DNA of 17,408 nt from RGIG6904 sp024680835 (lineage in GTDB: Bacteria; Bacillota; Clostridia; Lachnospirales; Lachnospiraceae). The notes under the pieces are model-generated. The model did not search any database, was not told where the DNA came from, and saw only the letters and a program-made list of their open reading frames with translations. A program made the translations under genes and the position numbers. The DNA lies in NCBI GenBank assembly GCA_024680835.1, contig JAILBP010000143.1, positions 1 to 17,408 of the forward strand. The letters are read 5' to 3'. Of this stretch, positions 7,959-14,509 are shown one piece after another. The stretch's first letter is position 1, and every line of letters starts with the position of its first letter.

Positions 7959-8738
7959 ATGAAAGCATATGAGCTTATCAGAGCCATAGATGATATCGTG
8001 CCGCGGGATAAAGCCGAGGCTTGGGACAATCCGGGGCATCAGGCAGGTGATAAAAACTGGAAATGTGAGCATGTACTGGTGGCGCTGGATCTCACTGATG
8101 AAGTGGTAGAGAGAGCGGTTGATATCGGCGCGGATTTCATACTGACACATCACCCACTGATATTTTCACCCATAAAAGCGGTGACTGCTGATGATTTTAT
8201 CACCCGGCGTATTGTGGTGATGCTGAGTCACAAGATCAACTACATGGCAGCCCATACCAATCACGACGTGGTCAGGATGGGAAATCTGGCAGGTGATATG
8301 ATGGGGCTTAAATCTATGGAACCTCTGGATGTCACCACCGAGATAGACGGGGAACCCGCAGGTCTGGGTGTGGTGGGAGACATAGAACCCATGACGGTGT
8401 CCGAGTTTGCCATGGAGGTGAAAAACACCTTTGATCTTCCGGCTGTGAGGATCTTCGGTGAGACAAACACCCGTATCTCCCGTGTTGCCATTTGTCCGGG
8501 ATCGGGCAAGAGCGCCATAGACTGCGCCATTGAAAAGGATGCGGACATCCTGCTGACCGGTGACATCGACCACCACCACGGAATAGATGCGGTTGCTCAG
8601 GGTCTCATCATAATGGACGCAGGTCATGCCGGTCTCGAGCACATCTTTGTAAATGACATGGCTGCAGAGATAGCGGACCGCTTCCCGAAGCTGCGTGTCA
8701 CGGCATTTGAGGGCGAGAATCCGTTTATAACCCTGTGA
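7959..8738 (+). CDS. Nif3-like dinuclear metal-centre hexameric family protein (DUF34/YqfO)
   Basis: Member of the Nif3/DUF34 family, a conserved cytoplasmic toroidal protein whose substrate is not settled; it is sometimes labelled GTP cyclohydrolase type 1. Metal-binding motifs are visible: WDNPGHQAG near the N-terminus (WDN.G.Q.G in relatives), His64-His65 in THHPLIF, His99 to Asp103 in HTNHD, and His226 with Glu230 in DAGHAGLEH, which replaces the more usual GHYATE. At 259 residues it is the short form without the central PII-like insertion. A strong GGGAGG lies 6 nt before the ATG, 18 nt after trmK. It is the last gene of the operon; a repeat element and a possible new promoter follow. 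Confidence 0.9.
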   Translation: MKAYELIRAIDDIVPRDKAEAWDNPGHQAGDKNWKCEHVLVALDLTDEVVERAVDIGADFILTHHPLIFSPIKAVTADDFITRRIVVMLSHKINYMAAHTNHDVVRMGNLAGDMMGLKSMEPLDVTTEIDGEPAGLGVVGDIEPMTVSEFAMEVKNTFDLPAVRIFGETNTRISRVAICPGSGKSAIDCAIEKDADILLTGDIDHHHGIDAVAQGLIIMDAGHAGLEHIFVNDMAAEIADRFPKLRVTAFEGENPFITL

Positions 8739-8750
8739 TCCTTTACGGAG

Positions 8751-8777
8751 TTGCATGACAGATCACTTTGTTATGAT
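8751..8777 (+). promoter_or_regulatory. Candidate extended -10 promoter for the TGS/nucleoside kinase gene
   Basis: TATGAT (8772-8777) is preceded by TGT, giving an extended -10. A weak -35 TTGCAT lies at 8751-8756 with a short 15-nt spacer. Initiation would fall near 8784, just before the two-hairpin element, so the element and the long hairpin at 8857 would both lie in a leader RNA of about 190 nt. Confidence 0.45.
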
Positions 8778-8786
8778 ACAGTATTT

Positions 8787-8839
8787 AAAGGCTCCCCTTT
8801 CAGGGGAGCTGTCAGCCAAAGGCTGACTGAGGGGGTTTT
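8787..8839 (+). repeat. Two-hairpin repeat element, copy 1
   Basis: Stem A pairs GCTCCCC (8791-8797) with GGGGAGC (8803-8809). Stem B pairs GTCAGCC (8811-8817) with GGCTGAC (8821-8827). TGAGGGGGTTTT follows. An alternative stem can join 8794-8803 with 8827-8835, including two G-U pairs, and would exclude stem A. The short T run could let it act as a weak terminator for the upstream operon. I recall very similar elements as abundant dispersed repeats in gut Clostridia; their role is not established to my knowledge. Confidence 0.8.
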
Positions 8840-8856
8840 GAAAAGTGACTGATTCC

Positions 8857-8923
8857 AGCCAATATCATATAGCATACAGTCTGCTCAGCAAGCTGGCAGC
8901 CTGTATACTACATGATATTGGCT
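8857..8923 (+). repeat. Long imperfect inverted repeat (23-nt arms)
   Basis: The left arm 8857-8879 and right arm 8901-8923 are reverse complements with two mismatches, around a 21-nt loop that can itself pair (CTGC 8881-8884 with GCAG 8896-8899). The right arm continues into GTGAATAGTAA, identical to sequence upstream of dgt. It lies 50 nt before the start of the nucleoside kinase gene and is not followed by a T run, so it is not a typical terminator. Confidence 0.75.
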
Positions 8924-8973
8924 GTGAATAGTAACTTTGAAAAAAATAAAAATATTTGGGGGATAACAGATTT

Positions 8974-10632
8974 ATGGACATGATCAAGATCAAAATCGGA
9001 GACAGGGAATTTGAAAAAGAATCCGGCATCTCACTTAACGACCTTGCGAAAGAGATGCAGGGAGAATACGACAGACAGATAGCTCTGGCAATAGTGGGCG
9101 GTAAGCTCCGTGAGCTCACCAGAAAAGTTAATAAGGATTCAGAGATAGAGTTTGTCACCACGGAGGACAAGAAAGGTTTTTCGGCATATAAGCGCACTAT
9201 TGCTTTTGTGCTGCAAAAGGCAGTGTATGATCTCTACGGCAAAGACGGAGTTTCCATTAATATGCTGCAGTCCACCGGTGTGGGGCAGTTCTGCAGACTT
9301 GAGGGAAAGGAAGCAACTGACAGCGTCATCGCAGAGATCAGGGATGCGATGCAGAAGATCATAGATGCCGATGAGGCAATACAGAAGATCAGCGTTGCTA
9401 CAGACAAGGCTATCAAGATCTTTGAGAAATTCGGCATGACCGACAAGGCAACCCTGTTTAAGTACAGAAGGTCCTCTGCCGTAAATCTCTATTGTCTCGG
9501 TGAGTACAGGGATTATTCCTACGGTTACATGATGCCTTCTACGGGCTGTGTAAAAGACTATGCCATAGAACCCTACCGGGACGGATTTGTACTGATATAT
9601 CCACTGAGAGCCACAGGAGAGTTAAAGGAATTCATGCCCTCAGACAGGCTGTTTGAGGTGCAGAGCAATTCCGCAGCATGGGGCGCAAGCCTTGGTGTGA
9701 AAAATGTGGGACAGTTAAATGATGCTGTGACAGAAGGCCGTATACAGGATATAATACTGTTGCAGGAAGCGGAGATGGAAGCCAGGATAGGCGCTTTGGC
9801 ACAGACCATAGCAAATTGCCGAAAAGACATTAAATTTGTCATGATAGCAGGTCCCTCTTCATCCGGAAAGACCACGTTCTCACACAGACTTTCTTTGCAG
9901 CTCAGGAGCTGTGGTTTCACTCCACATCCCATTGCGATGGATGATTTCTATGTGAACAGGGTGGACACTCCCAGGGATGAAAAGGGAGAGTATGATTATG
10001 AGTGTCTTGAAGCCATCGATGTCGAGTTGTTCAATAAGAATATGATGTCGCTGTTAAACGGCGAGAGGGTTGAGCTTCCGACTTACAACTTTGTGACCGG
10101 AGAGAGGGAATACGGAAAAGGCAGGTTCCTTCAGATGGGAAAAGATGATATACTGGTTCTCGAAGGCATCCATGGTCTTAATGATAAGCTGTCATACATG
10201 CTGCCTGCGGAGAGTAAGTTCAAGATCTATATTTCCGCATTGACGCAGCTTGCAATAGATGAACATGATGCACTTCCCACCACAGACGGACGCCTCATAA
10301 GACGAATAGTCAGAGATGCCCGCACCAGGGGAACATCCGCTGCAGAGAACATCAAGAGATGGGATTCTGTCAGACGCGGAGAGGAGAAATACATCTTCCC
10401 CTTCCAGGAGAAGGCCGATTACATTTTCAACTCGGCGCTCATCTATGAACTTGCAGTTTTGAAAGTTTACGCTGAACCTCTGCTCTTCTCGGTTAAAAAG
10501 GATTGTCCGGAATATTTTGAGGCAAAACGACTCCTTAAGTTCCTGGACTACTTCCTTCCTGTTCCGTCCGAGAACATCCACCACAACTCCCTCGTCCGTG
10601 AATTCATCGGAGGAAGCTGCTTTAAGGTTTAA
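8974..10632 (+). CDS. TGS-domain nucleoside kinase (uridine-kinase/PRK-like)
   Basis: Probably a cytoplasmic kinase phosphorylating a nucleoside such as uridine; the exact substrate is not readable. Residues 1-65 form a TGS domain as in threonyl-tRNA synthetase. Residues about 66-230 resemble the second editing/SAD domain, but the region matching the ThrRS HxxxH zinc motif reads YKRTIAF, so those ligands are absent. The C-terminal half is a P-loop kinase: Walker A GPSSSGKTT (Gly293 to Thr301), then MDDFYVNR, LEGIHGLND and RLIRRIVRDARTRG, as in uridine kinase/phosphoribulokinase relatives. The length of 552 fits this known fused family. The start is ATG 8974 with GGGGGA about 10 nt upstream; a TTG at 8956 would lack a ribosome site. 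It appears monocistronic, with structured repeats on both sides. Confidence 0.88.
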   Translation: MDMIKIKIGDREFEKESGISLNDLAKEMQGEYDRQIALAIVGGKLRELTRKVNKDSEIEFVTTEDKKGFSAYKRTIAFVLQKAVYDLYGKDGVSINMLQSTGVGQFCRLEGKEATDSVIAEIRDAMQKIIDADEAIQKISVATDKAIKIFEKFGMTDKATLFKYRRSSAVNLYCLGEYRDYSYGYMMPSTGCVKDYAIEPYRDGFVLIYPLRATGELKEFMPSDRLFEVQSNSAAWGASLGVKNVGQLNDAVTEGRIQDIILLQEAEMEARIGALAQTIANCRKDIKFVMIAGPSSSGKTTFSHRLSLQLRSCGFTPHPIAMDDFYVNRVDTPRDEKGEYDYECLEAIDVELFNKNMMSLLNGERVELPTYNFVTGEREYGKGRFLQMGKDDILVLEGIHGLNDKLSYMLPAESKFKIYISALTQLAIDEHDALPTTDGRLIRRIVRDARTRGTSAAENIKRWDSVRRGEEKYIFPFQEKADYIFNSALIYELAVLKVYAEPLLFSVKKDCPEYFEAKRLLKFLDYFLPVPSENIHHNSLVREFIGGSCFKV

Positions 10633-10642
10633 CTTATCGAAT
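10624..10642 (+). repeat. Direct repeat, copy 1, overlapping the kinase stop codon
   Basis: AAGGTTTAA followed by CTTATCGAAT. The first nine bases encode the last two residues and stop codon of the nucleoside kinase. The same two blocks recur at 10741-10764 with five extra bases (CCTAA) between them. Confidence 0.7.
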
Positions 10643-10746
10643 CCGAGCCCGAAGGGCGAAGGATGAGATTAGGAAAACCTATACAGGGCCACTTGACGAG
10701 ACCGAGACGAAGACGAAGGTCGAGTATAGTGGCATCGTGAAAGGTT
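10641..10746 (+). repeat. Structured intergenic segment between the two direct repeats
   Basis: A first nested hairpin pairs ATCC (10641-10644) with GGAT (10661-10664) and GCCC (10647-10650) with GGGC (10654-10657). A second, longer one stacks AACCT (10676-10680) with AGGTT (10742-10746), GCCACT (10688-10693) with AGTGGC (10728-10733), and GACC (10700-10703) with GGTC (10718-10721). There is no open reading frame of note, no T tract and no recognisable promoter. It could be a small dispersed or MITE-like element; the family is not known to me. Confidence 0.5.
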
Positions 10747-10764
10747 TAACCTAACTTATCGAAT
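10741..10764 (+). repeat. Direct repeat, copy 2
   Basis: AAGGTTTAA, then CCTAA, then CTTATCGAAT. It matches 10624-10642 apart from the five-base insertion and lies 117-122 nt downstream of copy 1. Confidence 0.7.
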
Positions 10765-10791
10765 TTATCAACACCGTACACCATTCCAATA

Positions 10792-10840
10792 AAAGGCTCC
10801 CCCTCAGGGGGAGCTGTCGGCGAAAGCCGACTGAGGGGGA
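10792..10840 (+). repeat. Two-hairpin repeat element, copy 2
   Basis: Stem A pairs GCTCCCCC (10796-10803) with GGGGGAGC (10807-10814). Stem B pairs GTCGGC (10816-10821) with GCCGAC (10826-10831) around a GAAA tetraloop. A perfect 9-bp alternative joins CCCCCTCAG (10799-10807) with CTGAGGGGG (10831-10839) and excludes stem A. Relative to copy 1, the fourth pair of stem B changes from A-T to G-C on both sides. It ends about 24 nt before the transketolase ribosome site. Confidence 0.82.
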
Positions 10841-10880
10841 AAATATAGTCACCCACAATATACAAGGAGGAAAAAACAAA

Positions 10881-11702
10881 ATGACAAACGAAGAACTGAA
10901 GGCAAAAGCCGTCGCAGTCCGCAAGGGTATCGTGACGGGAGTCCACGCTGCAAAGGCAGGACATCCGGGTGGATCTCTGTCAGCGGCAGACATTTTCACC
11001 TACCTCTATTTTGAGGAGATGAACATCGATCCGAAGAACCCCAAGGATCCCAAGAGAGACAGGTTTGTGCTGTCCAAGGGACATACAGCTCCCGGTCTTT
11101 ACGCAGCTCTCGCCGAGAGAGGATATTTCCCGGTGGAGGATCTTTTGACTCTGCGTCATCTGGGATCACATCTCCAGGGACATCCCTGTATCGCACATAC
11201 ACCGGGTGTTGACATGTCTTCAGGTTCACTGGGACAGGGCATTTCTGCTGCAGTAGGTATGGCTCTCTCTGCAAAGCTCAGCAATGACACATACCGTGTT
11301 TACACATTGCTCGGTGACGGCGAGATTCAGGAAGGTCAGGTATGGGAAGCTTCCATGTTCGCTGCAGCAAAGAAGCTTGACAACCTCGTAGTCATCGTAG
11401 ATAACAACGGCTTACAGATCGACGGACCGGTGGAAGAGGTCAACTCTCCATATCCGATAGATGAGAAATTCAAGGCTTTTGGTTTCCATGTGATCTGCAT
11501 CGACGGCAATAACTTCGATGATATCAGAAAGGCATTTGCCGAGGCTAAAGAGACAAAGGGCGTTCCCACTGCCATCATCGCTAAGACGGTTAAGGGCAAG
11601 GGCGTTTCATTCATGGAAAATAACGTTGGATGGCATGGCAAGGCTCCGAATGATGAGGAGTACGCTATAGCTATGGCAGATCTTGATAAGGCGGAGGTGT
11701 AA
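10881..11702 (+). CDS. Transketolase, N-terminal (TPP-binding) subunit
   Basis: Transfers two-carbon ketol units between sugar phosphates in the non-oxidative pentose phosphate pathway, together with the next gene product. This half carries the diphosphate-binding site of thiamine pyrophosphate: GDGEIQEGQVWEA (Gly145-Asp146-Gly147) through VDNN (Asn175-Asn176), plus His28 in AGHPGGS, His68 in SKGHTAPGLY and the SSGSLGQG loop. The 273 residues match the N-terminal half of full-length transketolase; the split form is normal in many Clostridia and archaea. AGGAGG (10864-10869) is an excellent ribosome site. The leader contains copy 2 of the two-hairpin element. Its stop is one base before the next ATG. 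Confidence 0.95.
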   Translation: MTNEELKAKAVAVRKGIVTGVHAAKAGHPGGSLSAADIFTYLYFEEMNIDPKNPKDPKRDRFVLSKGHTAPGLYAALAERGYFPVEDLLTLRHLGSHLQGHPCIAHTPGVDMSSGSLGQGISAAVGMALSAKLSNDTYRVYTLLGDGEIQEGQVWEASMFAAAKKLDNLVVIVDNNGLQIDGPVEEVNSPYPIDEKFKAFGFHVICIDGNNFDDIRKAFAEAKETKGVPTAIIAKTVKGKGVSFMENNVGWHGKAPNDEEYAIAMADLDKAEV

Positions 11703-11703
11703 G

Positions 11704-12645
11704 ATGGCAGCATTAGGAGATAAGATAGCTACAAGAGACAGCTACGGAAAAGCTCTGGTAGAGCTTGGAAAGAAACATGATAACGTTGTGGTACTGGATG
11801 CAGACCTTGCAGCAGCCACAAAGACCGGAGTGTTCAAAAAGGAATTCCCGGAGAGACATATAGACTGCGGTATCGCAGAGAGCAACATGATGGGCATCGC
11901 AGCAGGTATCGCTACCACAGGCAAGGTACCCTTTGCATCATCTTTTGCAATGTTCGCAGCAGGACGTGCATTTGAGCAGGTGAGAAATTCTATCGGATAT
12001 CCGCATCTCAATGTTAAGATCGGTGCTACACATGCCGGTATCTCCGTGGGTGAGGACGGCGCATCACATCAGTGTAATGAGGATATCGCTCTTATGCGTA
12101 CTATCCCGGGCATGACCATCATCAACCCCGCAGACGACACTGAGGCAATTGCCGCAGTTGAGGCTGCTTACGAGTTCGACGGACCGGTATATTTGAGATT
12201 TGGTCGTCTCGCAGTTCCGGTGATCAACGATCCCGCAACTTACAAGTTCGAGCTTGGCAAGGGCGTAACCCTGAAAGACGGCAATGATATCACCATCATA
12301 GCTACAGGTCTCTGTGTCGGAGAAGCTCTTGCGGCAGCTGAAAAGCTTGCGGCAGACGGCATTTCTGCACGCGTTATAAACATTCACACCATCAAGCCTA
12401 TCGATGAGGACATCATAGTAAAGGCTGCAAAAGAGACAAAGAAGATCTTCACCGTTGAGGAGCATTCCATCATCGGCGGTCTCGGTTCGGCAGTTGCGGA
12501 AGTGCTTGCAGAGAAGGTTCAGGCACCGCTTAAGCGCATCGGTATGAACGATGTGTTCGGAGAGTCGGGTCCGGCTGTAAAGCTTCTTGAGAAATACGGT
12601 CTTGATGCGGCAGGCATATATAAGACTGTTAAGGAAAACATGTAG
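11704..12645 (+). CDS. Transketolase, C-terminal (pyrimidine-binding) subunit
   Basis: Partner of the preceding subunit; the active site forms at their interface. It holds the pyrimidine-binding half: GIAESNM with Glu59, the conserved glutamate that activates the thiamine ring, then PFASSFAMFA, ATHAGISVGEDGASHQ for substrate binding, and the C-terminal transketolase domain (VINIHTIKPIDE, VEEHSIIGGLGSAV). Length is 313 residues. Start ATG 11704 is chosen over an in-frame TTG at 11683 because GGAGGTG (11693-11699), embedded in the end of the upstream gene, is correctly spaced for it. The one-base gap points to translational coupling and equal subunit amounts. Confidence 0.95.
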   Translation: MAALGDKIATRDSYGKALVELGKKHDNVVVLDADLAAATKTGVFKKEFPERHIDCGIAESNMMGIAAGIATTGKVPFASSFAMFAAGRAFEQVRNSIGYPHLNVKIGATHAGISVGEDGASHQCNEDIALMRTIPGMTIINPADDTEAIAAVEAAYEFDGPVYLRFGRLAVPVINDPATYKFELGKGVTLKDGNDITIIATGLCVGEALAAAEKLAADGISARVINIHTIKPIDEDIIVKAAKETKKIFTVEEHSIIGGLGSAVAEVLAEKVQAPLKRIGMNDVFGESGPAVKLLEKYGLDAAGIYKTVKENM

Positions 12646-12670
12646 TTTGCCCGGAGTGACAGCAGGAGTT

Positions 12671-12713
12671 TGTGCATAGGATCCTGTCAGAGTACTGACC
12701 GGGATCTGTGCAC
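12671..12713 (+). terminator. Hairpin downstream of the transketolase genes (probable weak terminator)
   Basis: TGTGCA, then AGGATCC, then GTCAG pair with CTGAC, GGGATCT and TGCACA around an AGTA loop, with small bulges. The downstream sequence ATTTGTATTC is only modestly T-rich, so rho-independent termination is plausible but not clear. Confidence 0.45.
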
Positions 12714-12743
12714 ATTTGTATTCGGTATATAATTTTCTAATTA

Positions 12744-12767
12744 GCCGGTAAGAGAAGACATGATTGC
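12744..12767 (+). repeat. Direct repeat upstream of the glycoside hydrolase, copy 1
   Basis: GCCGGTAAGAGAAGACA followed by TGATTGC. It recurs at 12817 with one inserted A. The spacing between copies is 73 nt, close to seven turns of B-DNA, which would suit paired protein binding; a duplicated fragment is equally possible. Confidence 0.7.
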
Positions 12768-12816
12768 CGTTTTTTTCAATTTTATATCTGTATTCCGGCG
12801 TAACGTTTTCAAACCG

Positions 12817-12841
12817 GCCGGTAAGAGAAGACAATGATTGC
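12817..12841 (+). repeat. Direct repeat upstream of the glycoside hydrolase, copy 2
   Basis: Matches 12744-12767 apart from one extra A before TGATTGC. It is followed by a short palindrome, GGTCGT (12863-12868) with ACGACC (12874-12879), just before the hydrolase start. I could not assign a convincing promoter in this 262-nt gap. Confidence 0.7.
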
Positions 12842-12862
12842 TGATTAATAGATTTGGAGTCT

Positions 12863-12879
12863 GGTCGTGAGATACGACC
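12863..12879 (+). promoter_or_regulatory. Short palindrome GGTCGT-N5-ACGACC, possible operator
   Basis: A perfect 6-bp inverted repeat with a 5-nt spacer lies 29 nt upstream of the hydrolase ATG. Size and position would fit a dimeric repressor site or a small RNA hairpin. No regulator is encoded nearby to support either. Confidence 0.35.
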
Positions 12880-12907
12880 GTGTTTAGAGTAATATATTGA
12901 GGTGGAG

Positions 12908-14350
12908 ATGAGCGATAATATAAAGAAAGTGACACTTACTCCCGCAGCTTGTGCTGTAGATCTGGGAGACGGAAGCGAGCGCGGGTTTTATGTAGATCAG
13001 GATTATATCCTGCAGAAACTGGGAAGACCTCACAGAGGCATCAGCCTTATGTACTGTTATTATCCCAATGATCCGGCGTGGCCTGCGAGGGCGTCAGAGG
13101 CCTATTCAGACAGGGATGTGAAGTTTGCCTGGGATTATCCTTATGATGATTATTTCCCGTATGCCGGCGGTCTGAAGCCGAATCCCGATGGCACGACATT
13201 TAAGTATATGGAGGATGTAAGGCGTCACGGGCAGGATGTGGTGCTGACGCTGACGGTGGATCCGAAGGTGACGGATGATCACATTATAGCCATAGCAAAG
13301 GATCTTAGACCTTTTGGTCGTGTGTTGCTGAGAATGAATCATGAGTGCACCGGAGACTGGTTTTCTTTTACCAAGAGAGCGACCTATCAGGAGATAGCAG
13401 ACTTTTATGTGCGTTTTACGGGCATCATGAAAGAGTACGCTCCCAATGTAAAGATGGTGCTGTGTGCGGGATGCTGGACCAAAGAGACGGATCCGAAGAT
13501 CGAAAAAGAGGAAGAGTTCGCAGAGGCTGTTCGTGCCACAGATATATGGTCCATCGATAATTATCTGGCACTAAACTGGGGCTGGCCTTTTGAGGTTGCG
13601 GACTTTGATAATAACCAGCACAAACGCGGTAATGTCCGTGAGATATTCGAGTGCTTCCAGAAGAGCAAAAAACGTTTCGGTGAGATCTGCGGAGGAGCAG
13701 ATAAACCGCTGGTACTGTCGGAGTTAAATGCCGATGGCGATGTGACCGGACCCTACGATCAGGCTCTCATGATGCGTGAGATGGCTGAGCTCATAAAATC
13801 AGACAATGACAGGACGGTGAACGCTTTTACCCTGTATCAGTTCAGGGACGACGGAAGGCTGGGATTGGAGATCACAGATCCCAATAATTCAAACGTCGGT
13901 ATCGAGACACCGCTTTTGAAAGAATATAAAAAGATAATCGAAGAGGATTTCTTCAAGCCGGGGATGGAGCATACAGATGACATCAAACTGCCTGCAACCT
14001 TAAGATTCGGAGGAGCCGAGGATTGCGAGGGCATTGCGATGGAACTGGATTTTGAAGACGATCCGGTATTCGCAGAGGCATATTTTGAAGACGGGCTTGA
14101 GGATGCAAACCTCATGATGGAGATAAACGGCAGATGGTTTTATAAAGCACCGGGTGTCAAGTGCATCGATCTGATGCCTGCTTTCTTCAACAGGAGGTTG
14201 AAAGGCAGCACAAAGCTTTATCTCAATATTTTTGCACCTCCCGCTACAGGACGAAACGACGAGACTCAGGGAGAAGGCTGGGCTGAGAATTTCTACTACA
14301 CCATTGAAAAGCTCCCACGTATACGCCTGAGGTTTAAGCCAATCGCGTAA
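12908..14350 (+). CDS. Putative clan GH-A glycoside hydrolase (GH26-like) without signal peptide
   Basis: Likely a retaining glycosidase with a TIM barrel. Evidence is two glutamates in the right contexts and spacing: Glu146 in LLRMNHECTGDWFSF, matching the His-Glu acid/base motif of GH26-like enzymes, and Glu272 in LVLSELNADG at the end of a strand, matching the nucleophile. Residues about 345-480 form a separate, probably beta-rich C-terminal domain (ATLRFGGAEDCEG to IRLRFKPIA). The N-terminus (MSDNIKKVTLTPAACAVDLG) has no signal peptide or membrane segment, so the 480-residue protein should stay in the cytoplasm, unusual for a polysaccharidase; a small oligosaccharide substrate or an unconventional role is possible. 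The start is ATG 12908; GTG 12902 is in frame, but GAGGTG overlaps it and suits the ATG. Flanked by leaders on both sides, it is probably monocistronic. Confidence 0.6.
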   Translation: MSDNIKKVTLTPAACAVDLGDGSERGFYVDQDYILQKLGRPHRGISLMYCYYPNDPAWPARASEAYSDRDVKFAWDYPYDDYFPYAGGLKPNPDGTTFKYMEDVRRHGQDVVLTLTVDPKVTDDHIIAIAKDLRPFGRVLLRMNHECTGDWFSFTKRATYQEIADFYVRFTGIMKEYAPNVKMVLCAGCWTKETDPKIEKEEEFAEAVRATDIWSIDNYLALNWGWPFEVADFDNNQHKRGNVREIFECFQKSKKRFGEICGGADKPLVLSELNADGDVTGPYDQALMMREMAELIKSDNDRTVNAFTLYQFRDDGRLGLEITDPNNSNVGIETPLLKEYKKIIEEDFFKPGMEHTDDIKLPATLRFGGAEDCEGIAMELDFEDDPVFAEAYFEDGLEDANLMMEINGRWFYKAPGVKCIDLMPAFFNRRLKGSTKLYLNIFAPPATGRNDETQGEGWAENFYYTIEKLPRIRLRFKPIA

Positions 14351-14359
14351 CGCATGATC

Positions 14360-14500
14360 CCGGCGGCAAACTGTCGAGAAAAAACTGTTTGTCGTACCAC
14401 TACATGATCTGAGGGTCAGTTAGCCCTGCTTCCACCGGCAGGCAGGCTTACCTTGAAGTCAGGCTTTTGACCTTTGAATCATTACATATTATAGGGGGAG
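14360..14500 (+). promoter_or_regulatory. Structured leader upstream of the GGDEF/EAL gene
   Basis: CGGCAAAC pairs with GTTTGTCG (about 14363-14391, one G-T pair, A-rich loop). Downstream, AGCC-CTGC can pair with GCAG-GCA-GGCT around a TTCCACCG loop, and an outer GGTCA/TGACC pairing encloses it. A leader this structured before a cyclic-di-GMP gene invites a riboswitch reading, but I do not see the conserved core of either known cyclic-di-GMP class. The first hairpin may instead end the hydrolase transcript. Confidence 0.35.
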
Positions 14501-14509
14501 AGGAACGAC

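Noticed and set aside
10693..10730. Promoter made of TTGACG (10693) and TATAGT (10725)
   Set aside because: Spacing of 26 nt is too long, and both hexamers lie in or beside a hairpin.
12064..12834. 256-codon minus-strand ORF opposite the transketolase C-terminal subunit
   Set aside because: Mostly overlaps a confidently identified gene in another frame, has Cys/Arg/Tyr-rich composition and matches no family.
12760..12837. A 25-codon ORF (MIAVFFNFISVF...) with a hydrophobic start and basic end
   Set aside because: Its start lies in one direct repeat and its stop in the other, the ribosome site is weak, and the second repeat yields only four codons. Probably chance.
14351..14509. Cyclic-di-GMP riboswitch (GEMM-I or class II)
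   Set aside because: The conserved GGGCAAACC and CGCAAAGCC core of class I is absent and the class II pattern is not seen; only a loose resemblance in one segment.
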